27,501 nucleotides of DNA from JBHIBA01 sp046758845 (lineage in GTDB: Bacteria; UBA8248; JACPRG01; G963555815): positions 1 through 27,501 of the forward strand of contig JBHIBA010000027.1 of the NCBI GenBank assembly GCA_046758845.1, given 5' to 3'. Shown here one piece after another: positions 7,399-14,836 of this stretch. The notes under the pieces were generated by a model. The model made no database searches, was not told the DNA's origin, and saw nothing but the letters and a program-made list of their open reading frames with translations. The translations under genes were made by a program, and so were the position numbers. Within the stretch, counting starts at the first letter, position 1, and each line of letters opens with the position of its first letter.

Positions 7399-7992
7399 AG
7401 GGCGAAGCATTGGGGGTCGGCCCTGGGAAGCAATCGCCTATCTCGATCGGGGGGGATTCCGCGTGAAGTTGCTCGATTTTCTCAGGAGCCAGGTTATTCG
7501 AAAGGTCATAGGGCAAAAGAGGGGGACTTACTCTTGCTGACAGGGCTTAGTCCTTTCGCTTGATCAACCACCTAAAAGGCGATCTTGGGATAGAACTCCC
7601 GCCCAGCAGAGATGGTTCTTGTATAGGGAATGCGTAAAATTGGCGAGTTATGCAGCTTTTGGGGGGCAGAGGCCTCCACCCGACCGTGAATCCAGGTGTC
7701 TCGCCAAACTAAATTTCACTTGTGGCTTTTGTCGTTTACGAACGACTGCTAATGGGGTAGCATTTAAAGGCGTGTAAATAGGGAAAAGGCGGTGTACCCT
7801 TCCTATGACACTGGCTCTTATCCGGACTGTGGCCTAGGGCTTGGTTACAGAAATTCGTGTAACAATTTCCGCGCAAAATTACCGGAGTTTTATTGGAAAT
7901 CCAGCCCTCAGAATGTCTAGGAGTTTGCGCAACTAAGCACTAGCCGCTCGCCATCGGATGCCCCGTAATCCAGGGAGGGACGAGAGAGGATA
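7399..7992. other. Gene-free stretch with tandem hairpins
   Basis: About 590 bases without a credible coding frame on either strand. The part after about 7540 is visibly less GC-rich than the flanks. Two hairpins stand back to back without spacing: GTCGTT-TACG-AACGAC at 7731-7746 and TGCTA-ATGGGG-TAGCA at 7747-7762, followed by TTTAAAGG. A weaker pair GGCGAG/CTCGCC surrounds the segment just before. No known RNA family, tRNA or insertion-sequence end is recognisable. It could hold a small RNA, the ynfA promoter, or decayed DNA. Confidence 0.4.
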
Positions 7993-8337
7993 ATGAAGGT
8001 CATAGCATCGGTGGGCCTTTTTATTCTGGCTGGCCTGTGTGAGGTCGGCGGGGGATACTTAATATGGCTTTGGCTACGCGAGAAGTACAGTTTCTGGTAT
8101 GGGATGTTGGGTGCTATCCTCATTGTACTTTACGGAATTATTCCTACCTTGCAACCTTTTCCCAGTTTTAGTTTTGGGCGCATCTACGCGGCTTATGGCG
8201 CTATCTTCATAGTGATATCGCTCCTGTGGGGATGGGCTTTCTATCAGAGACGGCCGGATCGCTTCGATCTCATCGGTGCTGCGATCTGCATGATCGGCAT
8301 CGCCGTCATCATGTATTGGCCAAGGGGAGCCTCATAG
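7993..8337 (+). CDS. YnfA/UPF0060-family small membrane protein
   Basis: A 114-residue protein with four hydrophobic helices, in the UPF0060/YnfA family related to small multidrug resistance (SMR) transporters. Family marks are GLCEVGGGYLIWLWLRE near the N-terminus, GRIYAAYGAIFIVISLLWGW in the middle, and RFDLIGAAICMIGIAVIMY near the C-terminus. YnfA of enteric bacteria has been linked to efflux of cationic compounds; the role here is unknown. GAGAGG before the ATG at 7993 supports the start. Codon use is more AT-tolerant than in neighbouring genes, which suggests later acquisition. Confidence 0.9.
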   Translation: MKVIASVGLFILAGLCEVGGGYLIWLWLREKYSFWYGMLGAILIVLYGIIPTLQPFPSFSFGRIYAAYGAIFIVISLLWGWAFYQRRPDRFDLIGAAICMIGIAVIMYWPRGAS

Positions 8338-8448
8338 GGACCTAATCGAGATGAATGAGTCGTGTCCGGGTTCCCCTTTAAAGTTTCCAGGGAATGGGAT
8401 GTGTCGTCGGGTAGCGTGAGCAGGTTTCTCTAAAAGGAGCGGACATAC

Positions 8449-8898
8449 ATGAGGGGGAATAATGGTCCCAAGAAACGGTTCAGTACGGGGTTCAAAGCCG
8501 GTCTCTGGGCCACCGGGGGGATGACGCTCATCATGCTACTCGGAACTTTCACCGGCGTTGCACCGATGCCCAAACCCATCCCCATCGCCCTGGCCAAGCT
8601 GGTCCTTGGCAACGTTGCTTTCCCGGTCCTGGTGGTGAGCGGTCTCATCGCCCACTTTGCATACGGGGGCGTAGCCGGAGGAATTTTCACGCGGTGGTCT
8701 CCAGCGGTGAGGGTTTGGTCCGCCTTGGTTTGGGGGATAGTCCTTTGGCTCGGGATGCAGGTCATTTTCCTTCCACTTCTCGGCTGGGGTGTCTTTGGGG
8801 CAAAGATCAATCCCCGGATAGCCGTCGCCACTTTCATCCTCCATTTGATCTACGGCAGCATCCTCGGCGGTGTTGCATCAAAGACGACTCGGAAATAG
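8449..8898 (+). CDS. Unknown four-helix membrane protein
   Basis: A 149-residue integral membrane protein with hydrophobic segments at about residues 14-36, 55-77, 84-107 and 120-143 and a basic N-terminus. Gly-rich helix faces such as AHFAYGGVAGGIF and HLIYGSILGGVA suggest close helix packing, as in the loosely defined YagU/DUF1440-like groups, but I cannot name the family. A strong ribosome site AAAGGAG lies 9 bases before the ATG at 8449. It follows ynfA by 111 bases in the same direction and could share its transcript. Confidence 0.7.
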   Translation: MRGNNGPKKRFSTGFKAGLWATGGMTLIMLLGTFTGVAPMPKPIPIALAKLVLGNVAFPVLVVSGLIAHFAYGGVAGGIFTRWSPAVRVWSALVWGIVLWLGMQVIFLPLLGWGVFGAKINPRIAVATFILHLIYGSILGGVASKTTRK

Positions 8899-9269
8899 GT
8901 CAGATTAGTTGCGTTAGGTGACCTTTACCGGACGGCATTCATCCGCACCCGATTTCCTTGGACGCTGGGTTGTGGTAGAGATAAGGGCCAAGGCTTACCC
9001 CATCTTTGCCGGGTGGAAGAGGGGGCGGCCGAAAGGGCTGCCCCTGCGTAGGAGAGGGACTTGCCCCCTCCCGCGCAAGCTTTGAGGAAGGGAAAGAGGG
9101 GTTGATGCTGGTCACCGCTTTTACGCGGCGCCCCGAAGTGAAAAACATAGGCCGGCCGGTGGCCGCAAACGCATAGGTCCTACGATTTGGGGCGTCTTTG
9201 GGCGGATATTCTGGAGCAGGTACGGGGCTCCCCCTGTACATTGGCAAAACAGGCAGAGGAGAGAGTTTC
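8899..9269. other. Gene-free gap before the OsmC-family gene
   Basis: About 370 bases with no credible gene. It holds one strong hairpin, GGGGCGGCC (9022-9030) with GGCTGCCCC (9036-9044), which has one G-T pair and a GAAAG loop. A weaker GAGGG/CCCTC stem follows close behind. No U-run follows, so it is not a standard terminator. The promoter of the OsmC gene must lie in the right part, but I cannot pick clear -35/-10 boxes. Confidence 0.4.
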
Positions 9270-9740
9270 ATGGCAATTCGACCCAAGGAGCTTCCTGAGA
9301 CCATCGAAAACTGGGCCGAGGCCGATTGGCAAGGGCACCAGAAATCCATCGTGAAGACGAAATCCGGCCACACGTTGATTGTGGACGAGCCCCGAAGCAT
9401 TGGGGGCACGGACGAGGGGACTTCCCCCATGGGGTATCTCTTCACCGCGATGGCGGGGTGCACGGCCGTGATTGTCGAACGGGTGGCCAAGGGCCTGGGG
9501 ATCGAGATCCAGGCGATGAAGGTCAAAGCGAGCGGCATTTACAGCCCTCGTGGGATTGCCGGCCAGGAGGGCTACGAATCGGCCCCGAGCCAGTTCAATT
9601 ACGAGGTTACGCTCAAGACGGCGGCGTCGGACGCACAGATTGAGGAGCTGAAAGACGGGTACTTCAAACGGTGCCCGGTTTACAACCTCTGTCGCAAGTC
9701 GGGAGCGGAGATCATTGAGAACTGGACGATAGAGCGGTAG
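9270..9740 (+). CDS. OsmC-family protein (thiol-dependent peroxidase fold)
   Basis: A 156-residue OsmC/Ohr-fold protein. OsmC and Ohr proteins reduce organic hydroperoxides with a reactive cysteine pair. Here Cys64 (AMAGCTAVIVE) is at the usual first position. The second conserved region, KRCPVYNLCRKSG, carries Cys135 and Cys141, and its CPVYN pattern is typical of the YhfA-like subgroup, whose substrate is not settled. I chose the ATG at 9270 because AGGAGAG lies just before it; the frame is open from 9198, but the extra residues are not family-like. Followed by a strong two-way terminator. Confidence 0.85.
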   Translation: MAIRPKELPETIENWAEADWQGHQKSIVKTKSGHTLIVDEPRSIGGTDEGTSPMGYLFTAMAGCTAVIVERVAKGLGIEIQAMKVKASGIYSPRGIAGQEGYESAPSQFNYEVTLKTAASDAQIEELKDGYFKRCPVYNLCRKSGAEIIENWTIER

Positions 9741-9762
9741 ACCCCCGACTGGATGGGGGCGC

Positions 9763-9803
9763 AAAAAAGGGGCGGGCGACCTCGAAAGGCGCCCGCCCTT
9801 TTT
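9763..9803. terminator. Bidirectional intrinsic terminator
   Basis: A 9-bp stem GGGCGGGCG (9770-9778) with CGCCCGCCC (9790-9798), flanked by an A-run on the left (9763-9768) and a T-run on the right (9799-9803). It can end both the OsmC transcript from the left and the moeB-like transcript from the right, which converge here. Confidence 0.85.
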
Positions 9804-9833
9804 GTTCGAGCCGGGTCGTTTGTAGGGACCGGC

Positions 9834-11015
9834 CTAGTGGCCTCCCGCCGGGACGCCCGCGCAGAACTGCTCGTAGTCGATCAACTCCTTGATCTCCGGG
9901 TTGTCTCCGCACACGGGGCAGGCCGGGTCCCGCCGCAGCCTCATCTCGCGGAAGCTGGTGGACAGGGCGTCGTAGAGCAGCAGGCGACCCACCAGGCTCT
10001 CCCCTTTGCCCAGGATCAGCTTGATGGCCTCCATGGCCTGAAGCACGCCCACCGCGCCCGGAAGCACGCCCAAGACACCCGCTTCTGCGCAGCTTGGGGC
10101 CATCCCCGGAGGGGGCGGGGCGGGATAGAGGCAGCGGTAGCACGGGCCGCCGGACTTTGTGTCAAACACCGTGACCTGCCCTTCGAACTGGAAGATGCTC
10201 CCGTGGACGTTGGGTTTGCCCAGGAACACGCAGGCGTCATTGGCCAGGTAGCGAGTGGGGAAGTTGTCGCAGCCGTCCACGACGATCTCGTAGTCGGCCA
10301 TGATGTCCATGATGTTCTCCGACGTGAGGCGTTCCTGGTACGTGATGACCTTTACGTCGGGGTTCAGGCCTTTGATGGCCTTCTCGGCGGATTCCGTCTT
10401 GGGCACGCCTACGTCTGCATCCTTATGGAGAATCTGCCGCTGCAAGTTGCTTCGGTCCACCACGTCGAAGTCCACGATGCCCAGCGTTCCCACGCCGGCC
10501 GCCGCAAGATACAGGGCGGCGGGGGAGCCCAGTCCGCCCGCCCCGAGCAGCAGGATTTTGGCCTGAAGGAGCTCCCCTTGGCCTTTCTCTCCCACATCGG
10601 GGAGAGTGAGGTGGCGGCTGTACCGTTCGATCTGGTCGGGGTTCAGCGCAAAGTCCCTCGTGAACGGAAGGTTCCGGTTTTTCCAACCGTTGAACCCCTC
10701 GGCCATGGAATAGACTTCTTCGTAGCCCATGTCTCTCAGGGTTCGGGCGGCCAGGAGCGATCGGATTCCGCCGGCGCAGTACACGATGACCGGCCGGTCC
10801 TTATCCGGCAGGGCCGCTTCCACCTGCATCTCCAGGAAGCCCCGGGGAATGGAAACAGCGCCCGTGATGTAACCTTGCCGGACCTCGTCTTTCTCGCGTA
10901 CGTCCAGCAAAATCAGACCTTCCCCGTTGCTCACCCTGTCTTGAGATTCCTCCGGCGTCAGCTCGGGAACGACGCCCTTCGCATCCGCCATCATTTCGTT
11001 ATATGTCTTCGCCAT
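9834..11015 (-). CDS. Rhodanese–ThiF/MoeB fusion: sulfur-carrier adenylyltransferase/sulfurtransferase
   Basis: A two-domain cytosolic enzyme. Residues are counted from the upstream ATG at 11024; subtract 3 for the start used here. The first domain (about 20-120) is a rhodanese with active Cys83 in VYCAGGIRS. The second (about 130-390) is the ThiF/MoeB adenylyltransferase, with the nucleotide loop GAGGLG at 161-166, DFDVVDRSNLQRQ, and two zinc pairs, CYRC (295-298) and CPVC (369-372). Such enzymes activate the C-terminus of a ubiquitin-like sulfur carrier (MoaD or ThiS type) by AMP and pass sulfur to it. In MOCS3/MoeZ the rhodanese is at the C-terminus, so the order is reversed here. The ATG at 11015 is preferred because AGGGG lies 9 bases before it. 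No carrier gene is nearby. Confidence 0.9.
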   Translation of the reverse strand: MAKTYNEMMADAKGVVPELTPEESQDRVSNGEGLILLDVREKDEVRQGYITGAVSIPRGFLEMQVEAALPDKDRPVIVYCAGGIRSLLAARTLRDMGYEEVYSMAEGFNGWKNRNLPFTRDFALNPDQIERYSRHLTLPDVGEKGQGELLQAKILLLGAGGLGSPAALYLAAAGVGTLGIVDFDVVDRSNLQRQILHKDADVGVPKTESAEKAIKGLNPDVKVITYQERLTSENIMDIMADYEIVVDGCDNFPTRYLANDACVFLGKPNVHGSIFQFEGQVTVFDTKSGGPCYRCLYPAPPPPGMAPSCAEAGVLGVLPGAVGVLQAMEAIKLILGKGESLVGRLLLYDALSTSFREMRLRRDPACPVCGDNPEIKELIDYEQFCAGVPAGGH

Positions 11016-11315
11016 CGTCCTCATCCCCTAAATAATCTCAAAGAGAAACGTTCGGCCGATCAGGTGACCGGAAAGTTTCCCCTCCCTATTGCTTTACACC
11101 CACAGTTCGTATAAAGGTCGCGGATGGAACCTTTGGGATTCGAAAGGGCTCAACCCTTACACATATACACCCAGGGGGTTTCCATCCCCCCAGCGCAAGG
11201 GCCTCCCTGAGTCATCTGGGTATCGGGCTTCGATTCCACATTATTTAAACTTTAGCACTCTGCCTCGTGCCTGGCAACTCCATTTGCGCCTTCGCCTACC
11301 TGCCCGTGCGGCCGC

Positions 11316-11396
11316 CATCCCATGGCCCCTGAACAGGTTCAGAAGCATATGGGATGTTCCCCCCGGAATAAGAGAAAATCCCGGGGGGACCTTTTT
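11316..11396 (+). ncRNA. Nested hairpin followed by terminator-like hairpin
   Basis: CATCCCAT (11316-11323) pairs with ATGGGATG (11349-11356) and encloses CTGAAC-AG-GTTCAG (11329-11342). One base later TCCCCCCGG (11358-11366) pairs with CCGGGGGGA (11381-11389) around a 14-base loop, followed by CC and TTTTT. Read on the plus strand this is a structured RNA end with an intrinsic terminator. No plus-strand gene precedes it, so it would end a non-coding transcript from within the gap. It could alternatively be part of the minus-strand leader of the moeB-like gene. Confidence 0.4.
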
Positions 11397-11517
11397 GGGC
11401 ACTTGCGTGCCAGCCGAACTGCGGTTGGAGGTACGTGCGCTTAAGCCGGGCGTCTTTGGCGCACACCTTCCGAGAGGTACTTAACCAGGAACGCAAGTGC
11501 CCAAAAAGCGCCCCCCG
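11382..11517. repeat. Long nested inverted repeat (136 bp)
   Basis: CTTTTTGGGCACTTGCGT at 11391-11408 is perfectly inverted at 11491-11508. The match extends outwards through a six-G/six-C run (11383-11388 with 11511-11516), making 27 bp with two mismatches. Inside, GGAGGT plus GTGCGC (11427-11440) pairs with GCGCAC plus ACCTTC (11459-11470), so the whole element folds into one long hairpin. The left G-run is also one arm of the terminator-like hairpin at 11358-11389, so the two structures compete. It could be a MITE-like element or a regulatory leader. Confidence 0.7.
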
Positions 11518-11761
11518 CAAAGAAGTTTCCTCTCAAATCTCCCTCGCCCCGGTGGGCGGGCTCACCGTCCGTGTCTCATATGTCTTGAACCAGTACAGGC
11601 CCTTGTCGGCGTCTCGCCCCGCTTCTATAATTGGCCTCGCGTAGGGCTGCGTCCATTTGAGTCCCTGTCCTACATTCGACCTTTTTACGCGAGAAGCCGT
11701 CTGCAGGGGTTCCGCCTTCCGATAGGCCAGCCCCGGAATCCGCATGAAGGAGCCAGCCAGA

Positions 11762-12973
11762 ATGTCTACTCCATGGAAAACGGATCAGTGGTTCACCAGC
11801 CCTTTGAACTTCGCCGACGAGGTCAGGAAGGATCTGAATTTCCCGGAGAAAATCCAGATTCACGACGTATCTCTCCGGGATGGGGAGCAACAGTGCGGGC
11901 TGGTCTATACGCGGGATGACAAGGTCCGCATCGCCGAAAAGCTGGCCGAAGTGGGGATCCATCGCATCGAGGCCGGTATGCCTGTCGTCTCCAAGCAGGA
12001 TGAGCAGGCCATACGGGACATCGTCAAACTGAAGCTTCCATGTGAGATCTTTGCCTTCTCCCGATGCATGGTGGACGACGTGAAGAGGGCCGCCGACTGC
12101 GGCGTGCAGGGGGTGGTCGTCGAGATCCCCTCCAGTGAGCATATCATCCGACATGCCTACCAGTGGCCCGTGGAAAAGGCCATCGACCTTTCCATCACGG
12201 CGACCCTGGCGGCCAAGGAAGAGGGGCTCTACACGGTCTGGTTCCCCATCGACGCAACGCGCGCGGACCTCAACTGGCTTCTGGACATGGTCGAGCGCGT
12301 CGCCACCGAAGGCCACATGGACGCCCTGGCGGTGGTGGACACCTTCGGCGGAACCCATCCCCATGCCATCCCCTATCTCGTCCGGAAGATCCGCGAGCGC
12401 GTTGACAAACCGCTCGAAACCCACTTCCACGACGACTTCGGGTGCGGAGTCGCGAACACCCTCATGGGGCTCGCCGCGGGTTGCACGGTGGCCCACACCA
12501 CCGTCACCGGCATCGGCGAACGGGCCGGCAACGCCTCCTACGAGGACATGGTCCTGGCCCTGCGTTGCATGTACGACGTTGACATCGGCATCAAGACCCG
12601 GAAGATGGTCGAGCTTTCCAACCTGGTGAGAGAAGTCTCGGACCTGAAAATTCCCACCAACCGGCCCATCGTCGGGGATCTCTTGTATCAGATCGAGTCG
12701 GGGATCATCGCCAGCTGGTACAAGAACTGCGGCAAAGAAAACGAGCTGGAGCTTTGTCCGTTCTCGGCGGCGATGGTGGGCCAAGAGGAGCCGGACGTGG
12801 TCATCGGCAAGGGAAGCGGGATCGACAGCGTCGGCATCTGGCTCGAGCGACTGGGTATCCAGGCCAGCGAAGAGGAGCGCATGGCCCTTCTCATGGACAT
12901 CAAGGAAAAATCCATGGACCTTCACCGCCTGCTGACGGTGGAGGAGTTCAAGGCGCTGGCCGGCAAGGGCTGA
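11762..12973 (+). CDS. DRE-TIM metallolyase: isopropylmalate/homocitrate synthase-like enzyme
   Basis: A 403-residue cytosolic enzyme of the pyruvate-carboxyltransferase/HMGL-like family, which condenses or cleaves 2-oxo acids with acetyl-CoA-type partners at a divalent metal. The motif HDVSLRDGEQQ (residues 34-44) supplies the catalytic Arg and metal Asp. HFHDDFGCGVANTL (221-234) supplies the metal histidines, and TVTGIGERAGNAS (247-259) is the usual following loop. It lacks the C-terminal regulatory domain of LeuA, and an unusual C-terminal part follows instead, with PFSAAMVGQEEPDVVIGKGS. The substrate cannot be fixed. AAGGAG 9 bases before the ATG at 11762 sets the start. A zinc dehydrogenase gene follows 33 bases on, which suggests a shared catabolic or biosynthetic route. 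Confidence 0.85.
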   Translation: MSTPWKTDQWFTSPLNFADEVRKDLNFPEKIQIHDVSLRDGEQQCGLVYTRDDKVRIAEKLAEVGIHRIEAGMPVVSKQDEQAIRDIVKLKLPCEIFAFSRCMVDDVKRAADCGVQGVVVEIPSSEHIIRHAYQWPVEKAIDLSITATLAAKEEGLYTVWFPIDATRADLNWLLDMVERVATEGHMDALAVVDTFGGTHPHAIPYLVRKIRERVDKPLETHFHDDFGCGVANTLMGLAAGCTVAHTTVTGIGERAGNASYEDMVLALRCMYDVDIGIKTRKMVELSNLVREVSDLKIPTNRPIVGDLLYQIESGIIASWYKNCGKENELELCPFSAAMVGQEEPDVVIGKGSGIDSVGIWLERLGIQASEEERMALLMDIKEKSMDLHRLLTVEEFKALAGKG

Positions 12974-13006
12974 TTGCCGCCCGGCCGCTGCTCGGGGGCA
13001 ATCCAC

Positions 13007-14035
13007 ATGCGGGCAGCCATTCTGAAGGCGTTTCACCGGTACGAGCTGGGCGAAACGGACCGGCCGGCCGTCGGGCCGGAGGACCTCCTGGTGCGCGTTC
13101 ACTCGAGCGCCATCTGCGGGACGGACCTGGCCATTTGGGCCGGTAAGCAGCCCGGCGTCCGGCTTCCGCTCGTGGGCGGGCACGAGGCCACCGGCGTGGT
13201 GGAGGAGGTGGGAGAGAACGTCGTCAACTTTCGGCCCGGAGAGCGCGTGGTGCTTAATCCCACCGTTTATTGCGGCAAGTGTTATTACTGCCGGCGGCGG
13301 ATGGAGCATCTTTGCGAGCGCGGCGGACTCAGAGGCCGGGAAGTGAGGGGCACGTACGCCGACTACGTCGAGGTCCCTGAGACCCTGGCCTACCGGTTCC
13401 CGGAGTCCGTCGCGTTTGACGCCGCAACCAACTTTATTGCCCTTTACACGTGCATTTACGGCCAGCGAAAACTCCCCCCATTGGCCGGAAAAAGCGTGGT
13501 CGTCATCGGTCAGGGGGTGACGGGCCTGCTTCACACGCAACTGGCGAAGCACGGCGGTGCAGACCCCGTGATCGCCGTGGCGCGCAGCCCCTGGAAGCTG
13601 GATTTGGCCAAGGAGCTTGGGGCGGACGAGACGGCGCCCGCCCGAGAAAAGGACCCGGTGGCGGAGGTTCGCCGCATGACCGAGGGCCGGGGCGCGGACA
13701 TCGTGATCGAGTCGGCCGGCTCGGCCGAGACCATCCGCGAGGCCTTTGAGATGGTCCGCGCGGCCGGGACGATTCTCCAGTTCGGCATCGGCCCCGAGGC
13801 CGTGGACGCCGTGCCCGTGCAGCAGTTTTACTTCAAAGACCTGACGGTCATCGGCACTCGGGCGGGGTTGCCGGAGGACTTCGAGATGGCTATCAAGCTC
13901 GTCTCTCAAGGGCATATTAACCTCCGCCTCACGATCACGGACCATTTCCCTTTTCAAGAGATCCAACGAGGATTTGAATTTGTGGAGGGGGGGGAAGGGA
14001 AAACGCTGAGGGCTGTCATCGACATCGCCTCTTAA
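13007..14035 (+). CDS. Zinc-dependent alcohol dehydrogenase family (MDR) enzyme
   Basis: A 342-residue medium-chain dehydrogenase. The catalytic zinc residues are Cys37 (ICGTD) and His59-Glu60 (GGHEATG). The structural zinc site has four cysteines in CGKCYYCRRRMEHLC (89, 92, 95, 103). The Rossmann loop is seen in VVVIGQGVTGLLHTQLA near 160. It should oxidise an alcohol or polyol, or reduce the matching carbonyl, with NAD(P). Substrate is unknown; overall it resembles threonine/sorbitol dehydrogenase-like members. I chose the ATG at 13007; the frame is open back to a TTG at 12974 that touches the previous stop. Probably one transcript with the DRE-TIM gene. Confidence 0.9.
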   Translation: MRAAILKAFHRYELGETDRPAVGPEDLLVRVHSSAICGTDLAIWAGKQPGVRLPLVGGHEATGVVEEVGENVVNFRPGERVVLNPTVYCGKCYYCRRRMEHLCERGGLRGREVRGTYADYVEVPETLAYRFPESVAFDAATNFIALYTCIYGQRKLPPLAGKSVVVIGQGVTGLLHTQLAKHGGADPVIAVARSPWKLDLAKELGADETAPAREKDPVAEVRRMTEGRGADIVIESAGSAETIREAFEMVRAAGTILQFGIGPEAVDAVPVQQFYFKDLTVIGTRAGLPEDFEMAIKLVSQGHINLRLTITDHFPFQEIQRGFEFVEGGEGKTLRAVIDIAS

Positions 14036-14310
14036 AGCGGCCTCCGAGCGGGGGGAACTGGCGCCGCCTCTGAGGCAGGGACGGCCAGACCCGTGGTGGG
14101 GTTCGGGGGGAGATCTGATCACAAAAATGTCAGCGCAGAGCGGTCTTCGCGGCTTTCTGAAAACAAAGTGATCGGTTTCTCCGTTCCGCTCCTTTCGGCA
14201 TCGCGCGATAACGATCTGTTTTTCAAGGGGATACTAACGGCAGCGGGGTCGAAGATCTCCAGTCTTCTTTGGCATGATGGTTGTATTCGAACCGAGGGGG
14301 GAAGCCTCCC

Positions 14311-14736
14311 ATGGCCCATTATGTGGTGAACGTTAAGGATGTGGAACCCGCCCCTGTGGAAGTGAAGGACGGCTGGAACCAGATGGACATCCGGCTCGTC
14401 GTGGAGGAAAGCCGCTCGGGTTCCAAGGAGGTCTGCTTCTGGAGGACTGTGTTTAGGCCGGACGCGCGGCACTACAAACATCGCCATACCCGCTCCGATG
14501 AAGTGATCTATGTGATTCGGGGCCGGGGCGCCTCCGGGGCGGAGGACCGCGAGGTGGAGGTCAAAGCCGCCGGGGACGTCCATTTCATCTCGAAGAACAC
14601 CGTTCATTGGATGCGCAACCTGGACCCGAAGGAGGAATTGGAGGTCTGCGGCTGTTACACAAACACGGGCACGCTCGAAGGCTCGGGCTACGTTTTCGAG
14701 AGTGAGGTCACCAACGCCGATATGACCATCCGGTAG
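14311..14736 (+). CDS. Cupin-fold protein
   Basis: A 141-residue single-domain cupin. The metal-binding first motif is seen as HYKHRHTRSDEVIYVIRGRG (about residues 52-71), with His, His and Glu ligands. The second motif is AGDVHFISKNTVHWMRN (about 88-104), with a His. Such proteins act as dioxygenases, isomerases or small-molecule binders; nothing here fixes which. The ATG at 14311 starts the conserved part; a purine-rich GAGGGGGGAA stands upstream. It lies 275 bases after the dehydrogenase gene, so it may have its own promoter. TTGGCATGATGGTTGTAT at 14270-14287 loosely resembles a sigma-54 site but lacks the -12 GC. Confidence 0.85.
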   Translation: MAHYVVNVKDVEPAPVEVKDGWNQMDIRLVVEESRSGSKEVCFWRTVFRPDARHYKHRHTRSDEVIYVIRGRGASGAEDREVEVKAAGDVHFISKNTVHWMRNLDPKEELEVCGCYTNTGTLEGSGYVFESEVTNADMTIR

Positions 14737-14836
14737 AGCCTTGCAAGAGCCGAGGGCGGGGATGAAATTTTGGATGGATTTGAGTTTCAGTAGACCCGTC
14801 CGGCGGGGGGCGAGACGGGCTCGGAGGTGACCGAGG

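Larger units (their letters stand above)
11025..11761. other. Gene-free region between moeB-like and DRE-TIM genes
   Basis: About 740 bases between divergent genes with no credible coding frame. It contains a nested hairpin (11316-11356), a terminator-like hairpin (11358-11396) and a large inverted repeat (11382-11517), listed separately. It must also carry both promoters. A TPP or Moco riboswitch would be plausible before a ThiF/MoeB gene, but I see no matching consensus. Confidence 0.5.

Noticed and set aside
9021..9060. Possible RNase P or tmRNA fragment in the OsmC upstream gap
   Set aside because: It has a GC-rich hairpin with a GAAA-type loop but none of the universally conserved RNase P or tmRNA sequence blocks.
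8939..9538. A 199-codon minus-strand frame over the OsmC gene and its upstream gap
   Set aside because: Pro/Ser-rich with no recognisable domain; overlaps the well-supported OsmC gene; no ribosome site.
9753..11114. A 453-codon plus-strand frame opposite the moeB-like gene
   Set aside because: It is a shadow of the rhodanese–ThiF gene, which has both active sites and zinc motifs; the frame begins inside the terminator.
11025..11400. A TPP or molybdenum-cofactor riboswitch upstream of the ThiF/MoeB gene
   Set aside because: I searched for the conserved TPP segments (CTGAGA and the second conserved block) and a Moco-like core and found neither; only unrelated hairpins are present.
11576..14122. 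An 848-codon open frame on the minus strand across the DRE-TIM and dehydrogenase genes
   Set aside because: It lies exactly opposite two genes with clear catalytic motifs, its protein has no domain sense (His/Asp/Gly/Leu-rich), and long antisense frames arise readily in GC-rich DNA.
14270..14287. A sigma-54-like promoter before the cupin gene
   Set aside because: GG at -24 is present, but the -12 element reads TTGT, not TTGC, so an essential base is missing.
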